A stretch of 64,000 nt of DNA from NCBI GenBank assembly GCA_905221605.1, contig CAJNDS010000567.1, positions 1 to 64,000 of the forward strand. The letters run 5' to 3'. Shown piece by piece: positions 52,114 to 62,800 of the stretch. The stretch comes from Symbiodinium natans (Eukaryota > Sar > Dinophyceae > Suessiales > Symbiodiniaceae). Both the position numbers and the translations under genes were made by a program. Every line of letters starts with the position of its first letter. Within the stretch, counting starts at the first letter, position 1. The notes under the pieces are model-generated. The model searched no databases. It was not told where the DNA came from and was given only the letters and a program-made list of their open reading frames with translations.

Positions 52114-54742
52114 GAGAACTAGCGCTACTATGAAATAATAATGGTGGCCATGATTCCTGCGCGTGCTGCATGATCATCTCTTGCACTGCGAGGTCGGCGA
52201 AGGTGTGGTCATAATACATGTTGCGAACACGCCTGACGTTCTCGGTCTTTCCAATGCTGTCCAAGTTCACATAGACCGGACCGGATGCCTTCAGCACCAG
52301 CCGGATATGCTTGTCGATGTGGCTGAGACTACAACTCAAAGCCGGAGTAATGGTGCTTCGAAGAATCTGACAGCTTTCACGCAAGTATTTCTCCTGCACC
52401 GTTTGCTGAGATGCTGCAAAGTCGTATAGGGCCAACACCACCTTCGTTTGCTTGGTGCCGGAACATATGTACTGATTTTTCCGCGTGTGGTGCTTTGTGA
52501 TGTGGGTTCGCAATTGTCTTAGCTGCTTGAAAGACCGAAAAGGACAAAATGGACACACAGTACGCCCTTCTGTCCGATAACTCTTCTTCGAAAGATCACT
52601 CATGACATCTGCGACCTCTTCAGACATGGCATCCAGAATTCCATCAGACACACACAAGGTGTCGTCCTCGTCCAGCAAAATCACAGCAGAAGAGCATCGA
52701 CGAGTAAAATCTTCAGACTCTTCGTCACTAGACATATCATCGTCGTGAGCTCCTGCTTGTAGATCCAGCAGAATCGCTTCAACTTTTTGCTCATCTTTCG
52801 ACTTCGCTTGCCAGAATGTTGCGACGGTGGGGACGTCGAATCCGACGCAGACAGCGTTCCGGAAACTGTTGTATGGCAGCCTTCTGTATGTAGAGCCGTC
52901 AAACACAGAAGCGTAGCTGCAGTCCGCACTCAGTTGCACTGCGACGCAGTGAGGTCGTCCAGCATTTTCCGAGTGTAAAATGAAAGACTTGACTGCGGGA
53001 GGAGGCAAGCCATCGCAACACGACAGAGTGATGCCAAGCGCCTGAGCAGTTTCGCCATACTTCCTGTGCTTGGCGGCACGGTCGCCTTCCTGCGGTGCTT
53101 CTTTCTTAAGCATTGCCTCCACTCCAGATCTGATGGAGGCGAAAGCGTGCCACATTGCACAAGGAACACAGTTGCCGTCCTCCGTCAAGATTGGTGGCAT
53201 GGTGCTGATGCTTGATTCTGACTCGCAAGCTTGGCGTATGCTTTGCAAAACTGTCTTGTGCGTCTTCCGAACGATTTTCACGTTGAACGTTGTCTCTTGC
53301 GATATGTGAGCGCTACAGTCTTTTGTAAAAGCATCCACATCAGGAATGACATCCGTGCTCACGCGCAAGCCATCGAAATGAAGCGAGACATGATCAGGCT
53401 TGATCTTGCTCACGTGAGCTGCCCAAACATCCAGTATCCAATCTTCGACACATGTCCACATGAGACTGAAAATTGTCGCGCTCGGAAAAGTTTTAGTGAC
53501 GTTCTCTGCCAAAGACAAATAATCCTCATGCAATAGATTGCATGCAATCCATCTGCAGTATAGGGAAAGCCTTTGTAGTTTCTTCGCAGTCTCGTTGTCT
53601 TTGCAAGAATCCGGCGGGTTTCCACCATTCAGGACCTTGTTGATTGCTTCCTTGCCTTCTGAAAAGTTCAAGCCCAGTTTCTCGATCACAGACTCGCGTT
53701 GCGTGAGCAGCTCGTGGAGAAATGTTTTCAGTTCGTCAGGTAGAGGAGGCTTCGGCTTCAGTTTTTCCAGCAACTGATGCAGGATGGAGACACAGCAGTT
53801 TGAAATATCCAGATCCATTGTGTGTCCGTCCAAAATTATCGCCTGCAGCCTTCGTGAGGATGTCTGAGCATTTCCAGCATGAGAATACTTTCTGCCTTGC
53901 ACAGATAACTGCACTTCTTCGGAGTAGTGATACTCCACCTGCTTGATCACTTGTCCTTGCACTTCTCGAACATCGGCGATGTCATCACCAGAAGTCTTCT
54001 CCTTCAATCGTCGCTTGCTGCCTAACATCCTCTGGACATCATCTTCGTGCGAGGCAAGTTTGTCTAGCTTTGCCTGAGTCTTTCGAATGAGATCTGCAGT
54101 TGCTGCAGTTTTTCTGCCAGCTTTAGCTTTCTGCGGTGACCTCAGCGCCTTCAGGACTGCTGCGTAATATTCTCGGAATGTCTCAGCATTTTTGGCACGC
54201 GACAGGTGTTTGTAAGCGTAGTCTCGAAGTTTGGCAACGTCATATTTTTCCGTGAAGATCATCTGCTGCTCGTCAGGGTTTTTCTTGCAAACTTCCTGAA
54301 GTGTCTGGTCAAACTTGATCTTTGGTATATACGCGCCAGACTTCTTCTTGCTGGTCTTATGCTTGATAATACCTTCCACCATGAGATCTTCTGGTATCAG
54401 CTTGGACCACAGATTGTCTTTCGGAAGATTCGGAACCTGAACGTCTTTGAAAGACATAGCTTTGAACTGGTGATAAGTCAACGTCTCCGATCCAGACTCA
54501 AGCAGCTTTTTTATCAAGAACTCCTGAAGCCGAGTCCAACTGCTCGCTTCTGCATCCTGATTTTTCTCACTGTCTTCTTCTGTGGCTATCACAGCTGCTA
54601 GTCCTGCTTCGGTTTGCTCGTGACGCTGTCTGATTGGAAGATCGCAGGCAAGACGCATTGAATCTTCGGTGAGATACATATCACCACCGTTCACGTAATC
54701 TGATAACACTCTTCCAGGCTGTGTTCTGCTTCGAAAGCCCAT
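52106..54742 (-). CDS. Family-A/TV-Pol-like polymerase, OTU-like protease, zinc finger, copy 1
   Basis: A charged N-terminal part is followed by a polymerase-like core. LDGHTMDLDISNCCVSIL (about 53800-53850) resembles motif A, GKEAINKVLNGG resembles motif B, and VSLHFDGLRV (about 53365) resembles motif C of family A DNA polymerases and the transposon/virophage TV-Pol group. Next comes a papain-fold-like protease with DGNCVPCAMWHAF (Cys, about 53165) and GRPHCVAVQL (His, about 52950), then FDGSTYRRL, OTU-like in pattern. A C2H2 finger, VCPFCPFRSFKQ...THITKHH, lies at about 52480-52570. The frame ends at 52106 and the transposase continues in another frame. Assignments rest on motifs only. Confidence 0.58.
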   Translation of the reverse strand: MGFRSRTQPGRVLSDYVNGGDMYLTEDSMRLACDLPIRQRHEQTEAGLAAVIATEEDSEKNQDAEASSWTRLQEFLIKKLLESGSETLTYHQFKAMSFKDVQVPNLPKDNLWSKLIPEDLMVEGIIKHKTSKKKSGAYIPKIKFDQTLQEVCKKNPDEQQMIFTEKYDVAKLRDYAYKHLSRAKNAETFREYYAAVLKALRSPQKAKAGRKTAATADLIRKTQAKLDKLASHEDDVQRMLGSKRRLKEKTSGDDIADVREVQGQVIKQVEYHYSEEVQLSVQGRKYSHAGNAQTSSRRLQAIILDGHTMDLDISNCCVSILHQLLEKLKPKPPLPDELKTFLHELLTQRESVIEKLGLNFSEGKEAINKVLNGGNPPDSCKDNETAKKLQRLSLYCRWIACNLLHEDYLSLAENVTKTFPSATIFSLMWTCVEDWILDVWAAHVSKIKPDHVSLHFDGLRVSTDVIPDVDAFTKDCSAHISQETTFNVKIVRKTHKTVLQSIRQACESESSISTMPPILTEDGNCVPCAMWHAFASIRSGVEAMLKKEAPQEGDRAAKHRKYGETAQALGITLSCCDGLPPPAVKSFILHSENAGRPHCVAVQLSADCSYASVFDGSTYRRLPYNSFRNAVCVGFDVPTVATFWQAKSKDEQKVEAILLDLQAGAHDDDMSSDEESEDFTRRCSSAVILLDEDDTLCVSDGILDAMSEEVADVMSDLSKKSYRTEGRTVCPFCPFRSFKQLRQLRTHITKHHTRKNQYICSGTKQTKVVLALYDFAASQQTVQEKYLRESCQILRSTITPALSCSLSHIDKHIRLVLKASGPVYVNLDSIGKTENVRRVRNMYYDHTFADLAVQEMIMQHAQESWPPLLFHSSASSLV

Positions 54743-57096
54743 TGTATCCGGAGTCCAGCTATAGATGCCTGCGACATCAAAAAAAACTTGGCAAGTGTCG
54801 GATCGCTTTCAAAGATGCCGTCAAGCTCGTGGTCGGGGTACCTCTCCAAGAACTTCTTCGCAACGAACCTGGCCTTGACTTTCCAGACGAACGCTCGTCG
54901 CAGCATGGAATTGAAGTTTCCTAAGTGAACGCCCACGAATTTCATGAGGCGGTTAACTTCCAGCCTCTTCCATCCGACTATCGAAAACATTCGAGTAGTG
55001 TAGCCATAAGGCTTGCGGCCCATAATCCCATCGCCCGACATTGTCTTTTTGTACAGATCCGTGTGGAGCTTCTTCGAGGACTCAGGCGCTTCCTGACCTG
55101 TGATGATGAAGCATCGAGCAAGCGTCTCCACCTGTTTACGGATCTCTTCTTCCATGTACCAAAGATTTGGATCAAATAGGCAATGGTTATGTTTGTACAT
55201 CTCGGCCAGATGCAAGGAATACAGGCTTTGTCCAACACCACCTGGCGAGATGCCTATGAAGCAGCGATCAACGTTATAGCCTCGCTTTGCTATCGCCAAT
55301 GCTGCCTGGCAGCAAACGAAGACGTTGTGGTTCGCCCAGAAGGTTTGCCTGTAAAAGCGATGAAGTTTCTCTTCAACGCACTGCAGGACGGGATCGAGCA
55401 GAGAATGGGGCACATACACATAGCAGTTATTGAAGGGACCTTTCGGCACTGGCGTAATTGAAAGTGATGAGTCGGCTTTGTCGTACGCAAAGCATATGTC
55501 GTCGTAGCATATGGCGGGCTGACGCTGGTCCTCCGTCTCACACCACTCTACGATGAGGGATATCATTCTGGTGTGCATAAACTCATGCTTCAGACAGAAT
55601 GCCAATTTGAACACATCGTCAGCCTTGTCCGTTGTCCATGAGCCTGAACTGTCCTGGTCCTGTCTGTTTGCAGCAACGGCCATCACGTCATCAGCCGGCT
55701 CTGGATCGTCTAGTCTGTTTTCTACCTGAATGCTGTTCGGACGCCTCGCAGCAGCTTGCCTGCAAGCTAAGAAAAAGTCTGAGTCTGAGACATAATTTTG
55801 CTTGTCGGCGACGACTGCGTTCGCAACACTGTCGCCATCTTTGCGCACAGACGGTCGCAATCTGCGAAACACGCCCTCCAAGATCGTGAAAAATGAGCCA
55901 AGTCGGTGCAGGACTGCCTCGGGAGGTATGCCCGAAAACGGCAAGAAACTGCCGTCGTCATTGTAAATGTATAAAAATCCCTTGTGAACTCTCATGTGGC
56001 GGCCCCCTTCGATCATCCAGGACAATGCAGCAGCGTCGGCCAGCATGGGTTTTGGCGGCACTCTGCCTTCGGCTATTGCTGCTGCCACTGCGATGATTCT
56101 CCGCAACTCCTCGCTTGTATCGGGGAACCGCGCCGCCAGCGTGTTCAGCATGGACTCCGTCTGCACTCTGATGTAGGATCGGTCCTGCTTGACGTCTGGA
56201 TCGTAAGTACTGAGCACAGAAGAAATCTTCTTACTGCACAAGGCAAAGGTATCGGCAAACTGCTGCGCAGACGCTTCTGCTCCTGGTAAGAGGCGTCTTT
56301 TTTTTGCTGCAGGGGGAACATGTTCATCCAACATATTGTGCAACTGGCTCATGAGCTGACGCACTTCCTCGTCATCGTCGCGCTCCAGTTGCGACGCTTG
56401 GTCTGTGGAGTGAACTACTCTAAATGGAACAGTAGCAGGTAGCTCCTGTGGACCTTCCCCTTGGAGTGCAGCTTGACTTCGTGCCACTGGTTCGCTCGGG
56501 CATTGATTTCCCCAAACCGCACCGTCTGCGTGAAGGTCTTCATCTTCCGACTCCATCTGATGGAAAGTTGGCGAGTGAGCCTTGCTTTGCTTCCTTTGGT
56601 CGCGTCTGACTGACATGAGCTTTCCCACAGTTTCTTGCATGTCTGGAACTAGATCCACGAAGGGTTCTTTGGTTGCATTTGCTGCAGTAGAAACAACCAT
56701 CATGGACATGATATCCTTCTCGTAGTACTTGGTAAGTATCCACTTGTACATGTTCAACTGCAGCCTGTAATGCTCGCCTTGGCAGTCAGGTACGCTGGAC
56801 AAGGGGCCGCTCATGAGCTTGCCGTAGCCGTTATATTTTTCTGGAAGCTTTTTAGATCTCTTCCAGTCGACGAGCACCAGCTTGTCGTCTTCCTGATCCA
56901 CAAAGACTGCGTCGATGGAACCAGCCACGTCTTCGTCAATTGCATAGATCGTCCACTCTGTGCGAAATATTCGCAGCTTTGGAAATTCGCTAACAGTGTC
57001 AGAAAGAAACGCAAGCACATCGACAGCTCTTCGTGCAGTGATTTGGGTATCACGTCGAAGCCGTTCAAGACGTGCTCGAACATGGCATGCATCCAC
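54691..57096 (-). CDS. PD-(D/E)XK nuclease and SF3 helicase-like region, copy 1
   Basis: The first part completes the nuclease: GSIDAVF (Asp at 56911-56913), LVLVDWKRSK (Asp 56866-56868, Lys 56860-56862) and QLNMYKWIL, the E/D...D-x-K...Q-x-x-x-Y signature. A Glu/Gln-rich linker follows. From about 55500 it resembles SF3/D5-type helicases: a glycine-rich loop SPGGVGQS at about 55230, an acidic YMEEE, a sensor-like FIITGQE, then KKTMSGDGIMGRKPYG and RRAFV. The P-loop Lys is replaced by Gln. The frame stops at 54691 because copy 1 lacks 10 bp (CTCGATGATC-type, between direct ATC repeats) that copy 2 retains near 62404-62413. Confidence 0.68.
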   Translation of the reverse strand: MDACHVRARLERLRRDTQITARRAVDVLAFLSDTVSEFPKLRIFRTEWTIYAIDEDVAGSIDAVFVDQEDDKLVLVDWKRSKKLPEKYNGYGKLMSGPLSSVPDCQGEHYRLQLNMYKWILTKYYEKDIMSMMVVSTAANATKEPFVDLVPDMQETVGKLMSVRRDQRKQSKAHSPTFHQMESEDEDLHADGAVWGNQCPSEPVARSQAALQGEGPQELPATVPFRVVHSTDQASQLERDDDEEVRQLMSQLHNMLDEHVPPAAKKRRLLPGAEASAQQFADTFALCSKKISSVLSTYDPDVKQDRSYIRVQTESMLNTLAARFPDTSEELRRIIAVAAAIAEGRVPPKPMLADAAALSWMIEGGRHMRVHKGFLYIYNDDGSFLPFSGIPPEAVLHRLGSFFTILEGVFRRLRPSVRKDGDSVANAVVADKQNYVSDSDFFLACRQAAARRPNSIQVENRLDDPEPADDVMAVAANRQDQDSSGSWTTDKADDVFKLAFCLKHEFMHTRMISLIVEWCETEDQRQPAICYDDICFAYDKADSSLSITPVPKGPFNNCYVYVPHSLLDPVLQCVEEKLHRFYRQTFWANHNVFVCCQAALAIAKRGYNVDRCFIGISPGGVGQSLYSLHLAEMYKHNHCLFDPNLWYMEEEIRKQVETLARCFIITGQEAPESSKKLHTDLYKKTMSGDGIMGRKPYGYTTRMFSIVGWKRLEVNRLMKFVGVHLGNFNSMLRRAFVWKVKARFVAKKFLERYPDHELDGIFESDPTLAKFFLMSQASIAGLRIQWAFEAEHSLEECYQIT

Positions 57097-57455
57097 GTGC
57101 CGGCGGTTGAAGCCCTCAGTGCGTTGTCACTCCATGTCTGCATGATCTCACTGTCCGTTAGCACGAACTCTTTCACCAGATCTTCCCAGACGCTGCTCTT
57201 GTGCTTTAGAAGCTGCAGCTCGTGGCACAAATCCGATCGAGTAGTCGTTGCGTCAGCCAGAAGCGACAACAACTTGGCCGTTTCATCTTGTGAGCAGTTG
57301 CCTACGAGAACTTTGATAACGGCGATGTTGTACTCATCTGTCATGTACTCTGGGCGTGGCCAATTCTTGCCAGTCTTCATTGTTGTGATGGCAAGGCTTG
57401 GATCAAATTCTTCTGCGTGAGAATGAATCAAAGTCGTGACCTGATCAAGTTTCAC
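56811..57455 (-). pseudogene. N-terminal frame of the nuclease region, copy 1
   Basis: Minus-strand frame starting MKLDQVTTLIHSHAEEFDPS. It contains AGTWMHAMFEHVLNG at about 57062-57106, the G-x-x-x-H-x-x-x-E-like first motif of PD-(D/E)XK nucleases of the Cas4/RecB group. The meaningful reading passes from this frame to the next ORF near 57008, inside GCGTTTCTTTCTGAC, where a single-base change separates the two. The copy 2 equivalent is beyond the window, so I cannot say whether the break is ancestral. Confidence 0.6.
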
Positions 57456-58053
57456 GCAGCTCTGTATCAGGAATTATTTTGCTTGCCAAGACACATTATT
57501 CATAAATGCATTCAAGCCGCACTGGTGTCTATCTTCTTCTCATCGAAGAAGTACAAGTGTCCATCTGCTTGAAAACGCAATCTCGCGTCGGAAGGATGAG
57601 AATTGAGTTCGGCCAGCCACGTGCACGCAGTCAGATGATCTGGATTTGTGATTTCCGGATGATCAGGCAGTTGGAAAATTGGCGTCTGGGGCTCGGTAAC
57701 ATCAAGAACGCTACCGACGAGAAGCGGAAGAGGAGCCTCCCACCAGCCTCAGTGGTGTATCGACAGCGAGCGTGCGTGACAGGATAATACGCCGAGGGTA
57801 CTGCTGCAACATAATGAATGCGAAAAGTCAAAATCAAACAGTATGTGTGATAGTGTTCGCGCAATTTTGCGTGAAAGGCACGACCGAAAGCAGATTCGCT
57901 ATTCTGCTCCACGTCCATTTCGTCCAACGACCCACCGCAGTAATCCTGACATAGCATCGCATCGACTCAACGCGAGCTTGAGCAGAAAAGATCTATATTC
58001 CTGTGCGACTCATCAACTAACGGCGTAAAACAACATATATATGATCATGTCTG
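57456..58053. other. Unassigned spacer upstream of copy 1
   Basis: About 600 bases without a supported gene. It could hold the element's 5' end or promoter. I looked for inverted ends matching the sequence at 50280-50640 and found none by eye. Confidence 0.4.
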
Positions 58054-58976
58054 CTACGCGATGCACCTGGTTGATTCGAAGGAAATACATGAATGCATCG
58101 AAGGGTCTCTGCTGCGTACGTTCAGCGAGTGGACGAAGCAAGTGTGGTAGTCTCTTCGGAAGAGCAATCTCCAGTTGAACTGATAAGGCTTACTTTCTGA
58201 CAGCGACACCCGCGCAGTTGCTGAGCTAGAACTGATAGCGTGTGAGTCTCCTGGACTTGTTAATATTAAAGCTTGCGGACAAAACATATACTCAATGAGT
58301 ACAAACAACATCACAAGATCGTTATGACTGTAGTAAAGTCCTCTTCGATACGCGTCCAGGACGACCGCGTCAATCATAGCGTCCTCCGATCCACCCAAGT
58401 AATCGCTCAACTGCATGACGCAATGCGGACATCGTCTTGACGGCGATCGCTCGCAGTGCGTGCTGCAGATCCAGGTGTTGCAAAGGGGGCAAACACTCCA
58501 TCTCGGTCTGTCCAAAGGATAGTATCGATTACAAATGCCGCATTGTATCTGAGAGTTCAGCTGAATAGGCGAGGACAGCGGCAAGAAAAGTGGAGCTGGA
58601 ATGTATCGGAGCTGGAATGTATCGTCCCCGACCGAAGGCCATGAAGACGACGTCGGACAGCGGCGGCGCTGCACCGTTGACGTGCTCTTGCCGCAGTCGA
58701 CAATGAGAAACCCCTTCTCCGTTGAGTGCTATCGCAAAATTGCGATCGTTCCAGCGGATCTGAAAGGTATTAATAGCATTTGGCCGAGGGGCATGTCTGC
58801 TCGCAGATCTATGGGGCATGACAGGGTGCTGGTTAACGCCCATTGACCAGGTAATTGTGTCTTGAAACACATTATCTATTCGGCAGTACGATTTCCGTTC
58901 ACCTCGAAATTCTTTAACACCCACGTACAGACCTCGCACATCGTCAGGCAAGAATACATGGAAATCAGCGCAGCCC
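58054..58976 (-). pseudogene. Lectin-like plus RING-like gene, split by a 16-bp duplication
   Basis: Minus strand. The upstream frame (58976-58529, running into the gap) reads CADFHVFLPDDVRGLYVGVK and INTFQIRWNDRNFAIALNGE, a beta-sandwich pattern reminiscent of galectin-like lectins. The downstream frame (58674-58054) has a zinc-binding region: QCGICNRYY, CPLC, ICSTHC, CPHC. GGAGCTGGAATGTATC is present twice in tandem at about 58586-58622. Without one copy the two frames are continuous (GRYIPAP then LFLPL), so the gene was one protein and is broken here. The fold assignments are tentative. It may be cargo of the neighbouring mobile element or an unrelated gene. Confidence 0.5.
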
Positions 58977-59076
58977 NNNNNNNNNNNNNNNNNNNNNNNN
59001 NNNNNNNNNNNNNNNNNNNNNNNNNNNNNNNNNNNNNNNNNNNNNNNNNNNNNNNNNNNNNNNNNNNNNNNNNNNN
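58977..59076. other. Assembly gap (100 N)
   Basis: Exactly 100 N, the usual placeholder for a gap of unknown size. It separates the lectin/RING gene from the truncated start of copy 2, so the true distance and order across it are unproven. Confidence 1.
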
Positions 59077-59816
59077 TCCTCATCTCGATTCAGCGGCAGG
59101 GAATCTTCGCCAGTGAAGAAAACACTGCTCCACTCAGTGTCCCCCTGTTGGCAAGGCACTATGAATTTACGCAGCAATCTTCTCAGAGTTTTGGAACCAG
59201 TGGTTTTCTTGTTCCACTGCGCATATTCGTAAACGATTGCCAGGTGAATGGGATCCAGACACATTGCCTTGAGGCGTGGACATATGGACTTCATTTCGCC
59301 ATAAAACTTTGATGAGGGACTGTCCGTTGCCAAGTACTCGATCATGTTCAGCTGCGACGAATTAAAATTATCGCCTAGAGCAGCAGCCACATACTCGGAT
59401 TTTTCCGACGGAAGTGGATGCATCAGGAGAACAGCACCTGACCTGCCTCTTGCTGTCAATAGCCTCCGCCAGGCGATGGTGTCGTCGAATGGTGCAGCGT
59501 CTCGGACTTGCTTGGCAGCTCTATACGACTCCTGTCCTTTTAATTTCATGCATGTCTTCATAGTCGCATCGAGACTGACGTACATCCATTCCTTGTTCTT
59601 CTCGAGGAGGTCAGTCATTCGGGAAACGCTTCCTTTGAATGCGCTGGACTGCGCAATGTCTTCCAGAATAGGAAGCCAAAATCGAACATTCACAGGCAAA
59701 AGAGATGACAGCCTGTTCGCGGTCGCATGCGCTGCAATATGGAAGCGAGGCCCGAGTGCTCTTACCTTACTTCGAAACAGTTCAGCAAGGTAAAACTGTA
59801 CATAGAAATTATACAA
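59077..59816 (-). CDS. DDE transposase N-terminal part, copy 2
   Basis: Identical in translation to copy 1 residues 1-246, including the first two catalytic Asp (YVSLDATMK, CLDPIHLA). The part carrying the third acidic residue lies in the gap. One silent-looking base difference from copy 1 occurs near 59692. Confidence 0.7.
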
Positions 59817-62800
59817 GAGAACTAGCGCTACTATGAAATAATAATGGTGGCCATGATTCCTGCGCGTGCTGCATGATCATCTCTTGCACTGCGAGGTCGG
59901 CGAAGGTGTGGTCATAATACATGTTGCGAACACGCCTGACGTTCTCGGTCTTTCCAATGCTGTCCAAGTTCACATAGACCGGACCGGATGCCTTCAGCAC
60001 CAGCCGGATATGCTTGTCGATGTGGCTGAGACTACAACTCAAAGCCGGAGTAATGGTGCTTCGAAGAATCTGACAGCTTTCACGCAAGTATTTCTCCTGC
60101 ACCGTTTGCTGAGATGCTGCAAAGTCGTATAGGGCCAACACCACCTTCGTTTGCTTGGTGCCGGAACATATGTACTGATTTTTCCGCGTGTGGTGCTTTG
60201 TGATGTGGGTTCGCAATTGTCTTAGCTGCTTGAAAGACCGAAAAGGACAAAATGGACACACAGTACGCCCTTCTGTCCGATAACTCTTCTTCGAAAGATC
60301 ACTCATGACATCTGCGACCTCTTCAGACATGGCATCCAGAATTCCATCAGACACACACAAGGTGTCGTCCTCGTCCAGCAAAATCACAGCAGAAGAGCAT
60401 CGACGAGTAAAATCTTCAGACTCTTCGTCACTAGACATATCATCGTCGTGAGCTCCTGCTTGTAGATCCAGCAGAATCGCTGCAACTTTTTGCTCATCTT
60501 TCGACTTCGCTTGCCAGAATGTTGCGACGGTGGGGACGTCGAATCCGACGCAGACAGCGTTCCGGAAACTGTTGTATGGCAGCCTTCTGTATGTAGAGCC
60601 GTCAAACACAGAAGCGTAGCTGCAGTCCGCACTCAGTTGCACTGCGACGCAGTGAGGTCGTCCAGCATTTTCCGAGTGTAAAATGAAAGACTTGACTGCG
60701 GGAGGAGGCAAGCCATCGCAACACGACAGAGTGATGCCAAGCGCCTGAGCAGTTTCGCCATACTTCCTGTGCTTGGCGGCACGGTCGCCTTCCTGCGGTG
60801 CTTCTTTCTTAAGCATTGCCTCCACTCCAGATCTGATGGAGGCGAAAGCGTGCCACATTGCACAAGGAACACAGTTGCCGTCCTCCGTCAAGATTGGTGG
60901 CATGGTGCTGATGCTTGATTCTGACTCGCAAGCTTGGCGTATGCTTTGCAAAACTGTCTTGTGCGTCTTCCGAACGATTTTCACGTTGAACGTTGTCTCT
61001 TGCGATATGTGAGCGCTACAGTCTTTTGTAAAAGCATCCACATCAGGAATGACATCCGTGCTCACGCGCAAGCCATCGAAATGAAGCGAGACATGATCAG
61101 GCTTGATCTTGCTCACGTGAGCTGCCCAAACATCCAGTATCCAATCTTCGACACATGTCCACATGAGACTGAAAATTGTCGCGCTCGGAAAAGTTTTAGT
61201 GACGTTCTCTGCCAAAGACAAATAATCCTCATGCAATAGATTGCATGCAATCCATCTGCAGTATAGGGAAAGCCTTTGTAGTTTCTTCGCAGTCTCGTTG
61301 TCTTTGCAAGAATCCGGCGGGTTTCCACCATTCAGGACCTTGTTGATTGCTTCCTTGCCTTCTGAAAAGTTCAAGCCCAGTTTCTCGATCACAGACTCGC
61401 GTTGCGTGAGCAGCTCGTGGAGAAATGTTTTCAGTTCGTCAGGTAGAGGAGGCTTCGGCTTCAGTTTTTCCAGCAACTGATGCAGGATGGAGACACAGCA
61501 GTTTGAAATATCCAGATCCATTGTGTGTCCGTCCAAAATTATCGCCTGCAGCCTTCGTGAGGATGTCTGAGCATTTCCAGCATGAGAATACTTTCTGCCT
61601 TGCACAGATAACTGCACTTCTTCGGAGTAGTGATACTCCACCTGCTTGATCACTTGTCCTTGCACTTCTCGAACATCGGCGATGTCATCACCAGAAGTCT
61701 TCTCCTTCAATCGTCGCTTGCTGCCTAACATCCTCTGGACATCATCTTCGTGCGAGGCAAGTTTGTCTAGCTTTGCCTGAGTCTTTCGAATGAGATCTGC
61801 AGTTGCTGCAGTTTTTCTGCCAGCTTTAGCTTTCTGCGGTGACCTCAGCGCCTTCAGGACTGCTGCGTAATATTCTCGGAATGTCTCAGCATTTTTGGCA
61901 CGCGACAGGTGTTTGTAAGCGTAGTCTCGAAGTTTGGCAACGTCATATTTTTCCGTGAAGATCATCTGCTGCTCGTCAGGGTTTTTCTTGCAAACTTCCT
62001 GAAGTGTCTGGTCAAACTTGATCTTTGGTATATACGCGCCAGACTTCTTCTTGCTGGTCTTATGCTTGATAATACCTTCCACCATGAGATCTTCTGGTAT
62101 CAGCTTGGACCACAGATTGTCTTTCGGAAGATTCGGAACCTGAACGTCTTTGAAAGACATAGCTTTGAACTGGTGATAAGTCAACGTCTCCGATCCAGAC
62201 TCAAGCAGCTTTTTTATCAAGAACTCCTGAAGCCGAGTCCAACTGCTCGCTTCTGCATCCTGATTTTTCTCACTGTCTTCTTCTGTGGCTATCACAGCTG
62301 CTAGTCCTGCTTCGGTTTGCTCGTGACGCTGTCTGATTGGAAGATCGCAGGCAAGACGCATTGAATCTTCGGTGAGATACATATCACCACCGTTCACGTA
62401 ATCCTCGATGATCTGATAACACTCTTCCAGGCTGTGTTCTGCTTCGAAAGCCCATTGTATCCGGAGTCCAGCTATAGATGCCTGCGACATCAAAAAAAAC
62501 TTGGCAAGTGTCGGATCGCTTTCAAAGATGCCGTCAAGCTCGTGGTCGGGGTACCTCTCCAAGAACTTCTTCGCAACGAACCTGGCCTTGACTTTCCAGA
62601 CGAACGCTCGTCGCAGCATGGAATTGAAGTTTCCTAAGTGAACGCCCACGAATTTCATGAGGCGGTTAACTTCCAGCCTCTTCCATCCGACTATCGAAAA
62701 CATTCGAGTAGTGTAGCCATAAGGCTTGCGGCCCATAATCCCATCGCCCGACATTGTCTTTTTGTACAGATCCGTGTGGAGCTTCTTCGAGGACTCAGGC

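Larger units (their letters stand above)
50644..57455 (-). mobile_element. Large DDE transposon with replication module, copy 1 (frameshifted)
   Basis: A minus-strand coding block of about 6.8 kb whose products, in order, are a PD-(D/E)XK nuclease, SF3-type helicase, family-A-like polymerase, cysteine protease, zinc finger and DDE transposase. It is repeated almost identically at 59077-64000. Where the copies overlap I noticed only three substitutions (near 51989, 52768 and 55385) and one 10-bp deletion. Terminal inverted repeats and target duplication were not identified, so the true ends are unknown. It carries two unshared or unshareable breaks (about 57008 and 54700) and one frame change shared with copy 2 (about 52110). 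Confidence 0.8.

Noticed and set aside
52163-54601. Plus-strand open frames opposite the transposon genes (also 59866-62304)
   Set aside because: They are mirror frames of the well-supported minus-strand coding region and have no motifs.
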